DNA of 24,816 nt from positions 1 through 24,816 of the forward strand of contig JBJHBG010000075.1 in the NCBI GenBank assembly GCA_050485385.1. Reading direction: 5' to 3'. How positions within the stretch are numbered: the stretch's first letter is position 1; each line of letters starts with the position of its first letter. The notes under the pieces are model-generated. The model ran no database searches. It saw nothing but the letters and a program-made list of their open reading frames with translations, and was not told the origin of the DNA. This DNA comes from RECO01 sp050485385. GTDB lineage: Bacteria > Pseudomonadota > Alphaproteobacteria > Geminicoccales > Geminicoccaceae. Of this stretch, positions 1 to 7,097 are shown in pieces. Made by a program: the position numbers and the translations under genes.

Positions 1-4
1 GTTC

Positions 5-31
5 GAGGGGGGGACCATCAAGTCCCCCCTC
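5..31 (-). terminator. Stem-loop after livF, possible terminator
   Basis: An inverted repeat of G-run and C-run arms (about 5-15 and 22-31) encloses a short CATCAA loop, with one extra G in the left arm. It lies just beyond the livF stop codon at 39-41 on the transcribed strand. No T-tract follows it, so it may be a weak terminator or a 3'-end-protecting hairpin rather than a classic intrinsic terminator. It marks a plausible end of the long operon. Confidence 0.45.
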
Positions 32-38
32 TCTGCTG

Positions 39-742
39 CTAAACGCTCAACCATTGGCGCCGCGCCCCTTCGTCGGCCCAAAGCGCGGCCATGGTGCCTT
101 CATAGCGGATGTGGCCGCTTTCGATGACGTAGGCGCGGTCGGCCACGGCACGGGCGAAGGGCAGGTTCTGTTCGGAGAGCAGGACCGTCAGGCCCTCGCG
201 CTTGAGGGTGCGGATCGCCTTCGCCATCTGCTCGACGATGACGGGCGCCAGGCCCTCTGAGGGTTCGTCGAGGAGGACGAGGCGGGGGTTGCCCATCAGG
301 GTGCGGGCGATGGTCAGCATCTGCTGCTCGCCGCCGGACATGAAGCCGCCCCTTCGTTTGCGCATGGTGGCGAGGTTGGGGAAGAGCGCGAACAGCTTGT
401 CGGGTGTCCAGTCGGGGACGCCCGGCGGTGCCGGCCGGCGGCCGACCTCCAGGTTCTCGTCGATGGTCAACTCCGTGAAGATGCGGCGTTCCTCCGGCAC
501 GTAGCCGAGGCCCTGGCGAATGATCTCGTGCGTCGGCCGGCCGGCGATGGACGCGCCCTCGAAGCGCATCTCGCCCAGCGCCGGCACCAGCCCGGCGATG
601 GACTTGAGGGTGGTCGATTTGCCCGCCCCGTTGCGGCCGAGCAGGACGACGACCTCGCCGGCCCCGACCTGGAGCGCGACGTCGAACAGCACCTGGGCGC
701 GGCCGTAGAAGGTGCGCAGACCCTGGACCTCGAGCATGGCCC

Positions 743-746
<4 letters not shown>
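39..746 (-). CDS. livF: Branched-chain amino acid-type ABC transporter, ATP-binding protein LivF
   Basis: This is a cytoplasmic ATPase of the HAAT (Liv) transporter family, 235 aa, the usual length. Walker A GRNGAGKST is at about residues 37-45, the signature is MSGGEQQ at 136-142 (Met where Leu is usual), and Walker B LVLLDE is at 156-161, followed by the SEGLAP stretch typical of LivF. I chose the GTG at 744-746, which overlaps the livG stop as GTGA and has GAGGAGG (754-760) seven bases upstream. The ATG at 735-737 (232 aa, starting MLEVQG) is the alternative. It is the last gene of the operon. Its partner ATPase is LivG and its membrane partner is the LivHM fusion. The operon context suggests an aromatic N-heterocycle rather than an amino acid as cargo, but that is inference. 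Confidence 0.93.
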
Positions 747-1497
<751 letters not shown>

Positions 1498-1501
<4 letters not shown>

Positions 1502-3378
1502 GCGAGCCGCTCCCGCACCGCCGGATCGCGGCGGAAGCCCGCCAGCCGGTCGATGGCGAAGCCGATCAGCCCCTCGCGGAACACGAGCACGAGGCCGACG
1601 ATGGTGAGCCCCTTGATCAGCTTCCAGTAGTCGGTGAGCGGCATCGCCCACTCCTTGATCAGCGTCAAAGCCGCGGCCCCGGCGAGCGGGCCGGTCACGG
1701 TGTTGATGCCGCCGAGCAGCGTCATGGCGAGGGCGTCGACCGACATCGGGATGGAGAGCACGCCCGGATCGATCGAGCCGACGGAGAAGGTGTAGACCCC
1801 GCCGGCGACGCCGGCCGCCGCGCCGGCGAGGCTGAAGCCGAGCCACTGGTGGCGGCGGACGTCGATGCCGATGGCGGCGGCCCGAAGCTCGCTGTCGCGA
1901 ATGCCCCGGAGCGCGTAGCCGAAGGGCGCGTGGGTGGCGCGGTAGAGCAGCGCAATGGCGGCGAGGCAGGTGGCGAGCGTCAGGTAGTAGTAGACGGTGC
2001 GCGAACTGGCCCAAGCCGAGGGCCAAAGCCCGATCAGCCCGTTGTCGCCGCCGGTGAGTTCCACCCACTGAAAGGCGAGCGCATAGACGATCTGGGCGAA
2101 GGCGAGCGTCAGCATCGCCCGGTAGACGCCCGAGAGCCGGACGCAGAGCCAGCCGAAGGCGACCGCCCCCAGTCCCGCCGCCAAGGGTGCCACCAGGAGG
2201 GCCACCTCCATCGAGGCGCCCAGATGGCGCACCGCCAGTCCCGCCCCGTAGGCGCCGAGGCCGAAATAGGCGGCATGGCCGAAGGAGACGATGCCGCCCG
2301 TGCCCATGATGAAGCCGAGGCTGAGGGCGAACAGCGCAAACACCAGAATGTCGATGCCGAGCTTCATGGTGTAGGCATCGGCCCAAAGCGGCAGAGCGAT
2401 CAGGCCCGCGATCAGCAAGAGGTAAGTCACCTGCTGGACCGGCCCGTCGGGCAGCACCGGCCGCGCTGGCGGGCCCTTGTGCCCGAGCCCCGCCTCGGGT
2501 TTGCCCAGGAGTCCGTAGGGCCGGATCACCAGCACCACCGCCATCACCAGGAAGACGAGCACGAGCGTGATCTTGGGGAAGATCAGGATGCCGAAGGCGT
2601 GCAGCATGCCGATCAGCAAGGCCGCGAGGAACACCCCCGGCACGCTACCCATGCCGCCGATTACGGTGACGACGAAGGCCTCGACCACGATCTCGAGGTC
2701 CATCATCGGATGCGCCGCGGCGCGCGGGATCTGCAAGGCACCCGACAGGCCCGCCAGCGCCGCACCGAGAAAGAACACGCCGGTGAACAGGAGCTTCTGG
2801 TTGACGCCGAGCGCCCCGACCATCTCGCGATCGTGCGTGGCGGCCCGGACGAGGATGCCGAAACGCGTCTTGTGGAACAGCAGCCACAACAGCACGAGCA
2901 CGATCGGGCCGATGGCGATCAGCACCAGATCATATTGCGGAAAGCGGTAGCCGAAGACGACGACGAAGCTCCGGAGCCCCGGTGCCCGCGGCCCCAGGAT
3001 GTCCTCCGGCCCCCAGATCATCTTCACGAGGTCCTGGAAGACCAGCACGAGCCCAAAGGTCAAAAGGAGCTGGAACAGTTCCGGCGCCTGATAGATGCGC
3101 CGCAGCAGCACGACCTCGATCAAGACGCCGATGAGCCCGACGACCAGCGCCGCGAGCACGATGGCGAGCCAGAAGCCCACGGGCCCCGGAATGGCCCCCA
3201 TCGTCACCTTGGCGATGGTCAGCGCAACGTACGCCCCGAGCATGTAGAACGAGCCGTGGGCGAAGTTCACGATCCGGGTCACCCCGAAGATGATCGTGAG
3301 CCCAACAGCCGTCAGAAACAGCGTGCTGGCGGTCGTCAGCCCGTTCAGCGCCTGCAGAAAGAGAAAGCTCGGCTCCAT
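1498..3378 (-). CDS. Fused LivH-LivM permease of branched-chain amino acid-type ABC transporter
   Basis: A single 626-aa frame encodes both permeases of a Liv-type importer. Residues 1 to about 293 are LivH-like (GLTIIFGVTRIVNFAHGSF near the start, ending at IRPYGLLGK). Residues about 294-315 form a hydrophilic linker rich in Gly and Pro. Residues about 316-626 are LivM-like, with the conserved GTGGIVSFGHAAYFGLGAY stretch near 360-378 and a GLTIVGLVLVFREGLIG tail. Both halves are full length, so this looks like a genuine fusion and not a frameshift artefact. The start ATG (3376-3378) follows an AGGGCGG-like ribosome site. It is separated from livK by 136 bases holding three hairpins, and overlaps livG by GTGA. 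The fusion fixes a 1:1 ratio of the two inner-membrane subunits. Confidence 0.93.
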
Positions 3379-3402
3379 CCGCCCTGCCTAGACCATGCAG
3401 GT

Positions 3403-3425
3403 GCAGGGGGCTTTCGGCCCCCTGC
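3403..3425 (-). terminator. Stem-loop 1 in the livK-livHM gap
   Basis: Perfect 9-bp arms GCAGGGGGC (3403-3411) and GCCCCCTGC (3417-3425) enclose the loop TTTCG. It is the hairpin nearest the livHM start in the transcribed direction, about 25 bases before the start codon. It lacks a T-tract. It may act as an attenuator, RNA-stability element or interspersed palindrome. Confidence 0.6.
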
Positions 3426-3433
3426 GACCCCCG

Positions 3434-3454
3434 GCCGACGGCCATGCCGTCGGC
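3434..3454 (-). terminator. Stem-loop 2 in the livK-livHM gap
   Basis: Perfect 9-bp arms GCCGACGGC (3434-3442) and GCCGTCGGC (3446-3454) enclose a 3-base loop. It is the middle of three hairpins between livK and livHM. There is no T-tract, and its composition differs from the two flanking G-run hairpins. Confidence 0.55.
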
Positions 3455-3469
3455 AAGCTTTCGGGGGGC

Positions 3470-3492
3470 GCGGGGGGCCAAAAGCCCCCCGC
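3470..3492 (-). terminator. Stem-loop 3 in the livK-livHM gap, just after livK
   Basis: Perfect 9-bp arms GCGGGGGGC (3470-3478) and GCCCCCCGC (3484-3492) enclose the loop CAAAA. It is the first hairpin met after the livK stop, 22 bases beyond it. Hairpins in this position commonly let the binding protein be expressed above the membrane components by protecting the upstream mRNA or by partial termination. Confidence 0.6.
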
Positions 3493-3514
3493 TTCCTTCA
3501 ACACTTCCACCCGC

Positions 3515-4708
3515 TCAGTCCTGCCGAACCGCCAGCACCTCGTCCTCCGGCAGCAGGTAGTCGGTGCCGTCGGCGTAGCGCCAGTCGACCATCCTGCCCA
3601 TGCCGTCCTCGACCGCGAGGCGGCCGACCCAGGCCCCGGCGGTGGCCTGGTTGTCGATGGCGCGGAAGCGCACCGGGCCTTGCGGTGTCGCCACCTCGAT
3701 CCGTTCCATGGCGGCGATCATGGCTTCGGTGTCGGTCGAGCCCGCCTCCTCCAGCATGTCGCGGATGATCTGGACGACCACGTAGCCGAGGATCGAGGCC
3801 AGACGCGGGCTGTCGCCATAGGCTGCCATGTAGGCGTCGACGAAGGTCTGGTGCGCCTCGTCCTCGATCTGGTCCCAGGGATAGCCCGTCACGATCCAGC
3901 CTTCCGGGGCCTCGTCGGCGAGCGGGATCAGGTATTCGGGCTCGCCGGTGAGCAGGCTGAGGACGACGCGGTCCTCGAACGTGCCGCGAATTTGCCCCTC
4001 GCGGACGAAGCGGGAGAGATCGGCGCCGAAGAGGGCGTTGAAGATGCCGTCGGGCCGGGCCTGCTCGATGGCGGCGATGGTGGGGCCGGCCTGGAGCTGG
4101 CCGAGGGTCGGGTACTGCTCGACCACGACCTCGGCGCCCGGCATGCGCTCGGCCATGAGGCGCTTGAAGGCGGCAGCGGCAGCCTGACCGTATTCGTAGT
4201 TGGGCACGACGATGGCCCAACGTTCGACGCCGAGGTCCACCGCCTCGTCGACCAGCATCGCCGTCTGCATGTAGGTCGAGGGGCGCACGCGGAAGGTGTA
4301 GCGGTTGCCGCCTTCGAGGTTCAGCGCGTCGGTCAACGGTTCGGCGGCGATGAACAGCATCTGCCGCTGGTTGGCGAAGTCGGCGACGGCGAGGCCGATG
4401 TTGGAGAAGAAGGTCCCGAACAGGAAGTCGACGTTCTCGCGGCTGACCAACTCCTCGGCGACGCGCACCGCATCGCCCGTGGTGCCGCCGTCGTCGCGGC
4501 TGACGATCTCGAGCGGCCGGCCGCCGAGCACGCCGCCCGCGTCGTTGATCTCCTGCACCGCGAGTTGCCAGCCCTGGCGATAGGGCACGGCAAAAGCGGC
4601 GATGGCGTTGTAGCTGAACAGCTCGCCGATCCTGACCGGCTCCTGGGCCTGGGCCGGCCACGCCAACAGCAAGGCGCTCGCCGCCAGAAGGCTTCGTCCG
4701 AACGTCAT
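3515..4708 (-). CDS. Branched-chain amino acid-type ABC transporter substrate-binding protein (LivK family)
   Basis: This is a periplasmic binding protein of 397 aa with a clear signal peptide (MTFGRSLLAASALLLAWPAQA, likely cleavage after residue 21). The mature start, VRIGELFSYNAIAAFAVPYRQG, followed by EINDAGGVLGGRPLEIVSRDDGG, is the standard opening of LivJ/LivK proteins. The length suits the family. The ATG at 4706-4708 overlaps the stop of the UPF0280 gene as ATGA, tying the transporter to the upstream redox genes. Members of this family are known to bind aromatic acids as well as amino acids. With a molybdenum hydroxylase and a 6-hydroxynicotinate reductase upstream, I infer an N-heteroaromatic acid ligand. 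That is not shown directly by the sequence. Confidence 0.92.
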   Translation of the reverse strand: MTFGRSLLAASALLLAWPAQAQEPVRIGELFSYNAIAAFAVPYRQGWQLAVQEINDAGGVLGGRPLEIVSRDDGGTTGDAVRVAEELVSRENVDFLFGTFFSNIGLAVADFANQRQMLFIAAEPLTDALNLEGGNRYTFRVRPSTYMQTAMLVDEAVDLGVERWAIVVPNYEYGQAAAAAFKRLMAERMPGAEVVVEQYPTLGQLQAGPTIAAIEQARPDGIFNALFGADLSRFVREGQIRGTFEDRVVLSLLTGEPEYLIPLADEAPEGWIVTGYPWDQIEDEAHQTFVDAYMAAYGDSPRLASILGYVVVQIIRDMLEEAGSTDTEAMIAAMERIEVATPQGPVRFRAIDNQATAGAWVGRLAVEDGMGRMVDWRYADGTDYLLPEDEVLAVRQD

Positions 4709-5640
4709 GTCCCGTGTCTCCCACGATCGGCGGGCGTTCCGTGCCGCCCGTCCTCAACCCCGATGTCCACAACCCGAGCGAGCCCTGCCGGTGCACCGAC
4801 CGTCCGCGCCCGTCCCTGCAAAGCCAGGAGCGCCGCCCGGATGCGACCCTCGCGCACCCACCTTTCGGCCAGCCGGGCGCCCCTGTCGAGGGCGCCTTCG
4901 ACGATGGATGGCGCCAATGCGCCGACGGCGACCGTCACCGGCCGTTCGCCGAGGTCGCTATCGGGGTCGAGATCGACCGCCGGGCGCCGCCGGATCGCCG
5001 GATCGTCGGCGTCGACCGCGTTGGCGAGGAGGGTCGCGGCGACGTCGGCGGTGGCCGCGTCCGCCGCCAGCACCGTGACCGCGTCGGCGATGCCGAGCGA
5101 GAACGAGCGGCCGTCCCAGCCAGAGGTTGCAACGCCGCCGATGCCCTCACCGTGGCGCACCTCCAAGGTCGCGGCGAGCCCGGCCCGGCGCAACTCGGTG
5201 ACGACGCCAAGCGCGAGGCTGCGTGCAGGGGTGACGTGCAGGGCCACGTCGCCGCGGTTGTTGACGTAGGCGCCCTCCAGGCCGGGGACGGCGCGCATCG
5301 CCGCCAGCACCGTGTCGGCGACCGCGCCCGCCACCGCCGCCATCGGCGTGACGAAGGCGGGCGCGAAGGGCAGGACGGCTGCACGCATCCGGGCCGCCGT
5401 GGGCGAAGCCGCGGCCGGCCAGCCGTCGTCCACCGGCCGGCGGAGGTGCGGCAGGACGGCGACGAGCCCTTCCAGCACGCCGTCGAAGGCGGCAGCCGCC
5501 GCGGCGAGCGCGCGCGTGCGGACGGGCGGCGGCCCCATGGCGTCGACGACGAGGTCGATGGGGCCTTGTTGGAGGTGCAGCCGGCCGTCCGGCAGCCAAG
5601 TGCGGGTGGCCCCCGTCCAGGCGGACGCCGTGGCGGTCAT
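4705..5640 (-). CDS. UPF0280 family protein (ApbE-like fold)
   Basis: This 311-aa protein carries UPF0280 hallmarks: FVTPMAAVAGAVAD (about residues 96-109), YVNNRGDVALH (125-135), ATSG (171-174), SFSLGIADAVTV (179-190) and a C-terminal DPDSDLG segment. The fold is related to the ApbE flavin transferase superfamily, from which the N-x-GGD and ATSG-like motifs are familiar. Here the first Gly of the usual GGD is Arg (NNRGD, 127-131). The family's function is not established to my knowledge. The start ATG (5638-5640) overlaps the end of the hydroxynicotinate reductase gene as ATGA, and its end overlaps livK. Tight coupling to the reductase suggests a maturation, flavin or accessory role for that enzyme, which is inference. 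Confidence 0.85.
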   Translation of the reverse strand: MTATASAWTGATRTWLPDGRLHLQQGPIDLVVDAMGPPPVRTRALAAAAAAFDGVLEGLVAVLPHLRRPVDDGWPAAASPTAARMRAAVLPFAPAFVTPMAAVAGAVADTVLAAMRAVPGLEGAYVNNRGDVALHVTPARSLALGVVTELRRAGLAATLEVRHGEGIGGVATSGWDGRSFSLGIADAVTVLAADAATADVAATLLANAVDADDPAIRRRPAVDLDPDSDLGERPVTVAVGALAPSIVEGALDRGARLAERWVREGRIRAALLALQGRARTVGAPAGLARVVDIGVEDGRHGTPADRGRHGT

Positions 5641-7097
5641 CGCGCCGGCTCCAGGGGCCAGGGGTTGGCGGCGTTCCAGGCGACCGGCCGTGCGATGGCC
5701 CCGTAGGCGGCCACCACCGAGGCGAGATCGCGCACGTCGGCCAAGTGCCCGCCCAGGCGTTCGTACAGGGCCAGCGGCAGGGTGAACTCGATGGGGGCGA
5801 CCAGCGCCGGCGTCGGCACGTAGCCGAAGGCTTGGCCGGGCATGGCGAGCACGTCGACCATCACGGTGATGCCGCCGCCGGGCCAGCGGTAGACCGGAGC
5901 GCCGCCCATCGTGACGCGCGTCTCGCCCGCCTGGATCGAGCGGGTGAGCAGAACCGGGTTCTCGGTCACCCCGGCGCGGAGCGAGCCGCCGGCCCCGGCC
6001 ACGAACAGGACCGAGCACAGGCTCGGCTCGCAGTTCTCACCGATCCGCGCGACCGTGGCCGCCACCGCCCTGGGCATCTCGGCCGGCACCGGGCGCAGGT
6101 CCTCGTCGAGCACGCAATAGAGCGCGTCCTCGCCCGTGGTGCTGGTGATCAACAGGCGGAGCCCCGGCCACGCCAGCTTGGGATCGACGCTGCGGATGAT
6201 CGACAGGGGATCGCTGATGTCGGTGCCGCCCCAGCCGAGCCCCGGCTTGGCGACCTGGAAATAGCGGCCGGGCGTGGACTTGCGCCCCTGCACCCTGATG
6301 CCGGCGGGCCGCATGTCGAGGCAGCGGCCGGCTTGATGCTCCGTCAGCACACCGGTGATGTGGTCGTCGACGACGATCACCTCGTCGACCAGGGGCTGCC
6401 ACTGCTGGGCGAAGATGCCGACCGTGGCCGAGCCGCAGCCCACCCGCATGCGTTCTTCCGGCTTGCCGTTGACGATCGGCGCCGCTCCAGCCCGCACCAC
6501 CACCACAGCCCCGTCGTCGATGGCGAGTTCCACCGCCTCGCCGTTGCAGAGGTCCATCAACACGTCGCAGGTGACGTTGCCGGCCCTCTTGGTGGTGCCG
6601 GTCAGGTGGTGGACGCCGCCGAGGGCGAGCATCTGCGAGCCGTATTCGGCGGTGGTGACGTGGCCGACCTCCTCGCCGCCGTGGCGGACGAGGCTCCGCT
6701 CCGGGCCGAGGTGGCGGTCGGTGTCGATCTTCACCTTCACCCCGCAGTAGGAGAAGATGCCCTCCGAGACGACGGTCACCGTGTCGACGCCGCGGTACTG
6801 GCTGGCGACGATGAAGGGGGCCGGCTTGTAGTCCGGATAGGTCGTCCCGGCACCGATGCCGGTGACGAAGGTGCTGCCGGGCTCCGGGCCGAACGGCACC
6901 ATCGCCCCGCCCTCGTCCGCCACCCGATGGGCGAGAACGACCGGATCGGTGCGGACGAGCGCGCCCTCCCGGTTGGCGTAGCGACCGCAGGCGCCGGCCC
7001 GGCCCGGACGGATGCGGCAGAGCACCGGGCAGGCATCGCAGCGGACGATGCCGTCGTCCTCCCGCGCGCCGAAACGCTCGGTGCGATCCTCGGTCAT
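5637..7097 (-). CDS. hnr: 6-hydroxynicotinate reductase-like iron-sulfur protein
   Basis: This 486-aa protein resembles 6-hydroxynicotinate reductase. That enzyme uses reduced ferredoxin to convert 6-hydroxynicotinate to 1,4,5,6-tetrahydro-6-oxonicotinate in the reductive nicotinate pathway. Near the N-terminus, cysteines 20, 23, 27 and 37 form CX2CX3CX9C, a plausible Fe-S cluster site (CDACPVLCRIRPGRAGACG). Further conserved-looking cysteines sit in FSYCGVKVKIDTD, VTCDVLMDLC, RVGCGSATVG and NCEPSLCSV. There is no signal peptide or membrane segment, so it is cytoplasmic. The ATG (7095-7097) overlaps the stop of the molybdenum-hydroxylase gene (ATGA) and follows a CCGGAG ribosome site. The upstream hydroxylase could supply its ring-hydroxylated substrate. 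The exact substrate could be another hydroxylated N-heterocycle. No ferredoxin gene is present in the window. Confidence 0.82.
   Translation of the reverse strand: MTEDRTERFGAREDDGIVRCDACPVLCRIRPGRAGACGRYANREGALVRTDPVVLAHRVADEGGAMVPFGPEPGSTFVTGIGAGTTYPDYKPAPFIVASQYRGVDTVTVVSEGIFSYCGVKVKIDTDRHLGPERSLVRHGGEEVGHVTTAEYGSQMLALGGVHHLTGTTKRAGNVTCDVLMDLCNGEAVELAIDDGAVVVVRAGAAPIVNGKPEERMRVGCGSATVGIFAQQWQPLVDEVIVVDDHITGVLTEHQAGRCLDMRPAGIRVQGRKSTPGRYFQVAKPGLGWGGTDISDPLSIIRSVDPKLAWPGLRLLITSTTGEDALYCVLDEDLRPVPAEMPRAVAATVARIGENCEPSLCSVLFVAGAGGSLRAGVTENPVLLTRSIQAGETRVTMGGAPVYRWPGGGITVMVDVLAMPGQAFGYVPTPALVAPIEFTLPLALYERLGGHLADVRDLASVVAAYGAIARPVAWNAANPWPLEPAR

Noticed and set aside
1849..3768. Long plus-strand open frame of 639 codons opposite livHM
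   Set aside because: It is the antisense shadow of the livHM gene in GC-rich DNA. The translation is rich in Asp, Glu, Arg, His and Gln with no domain, and the minus-strand frame is an unmistakable permease.
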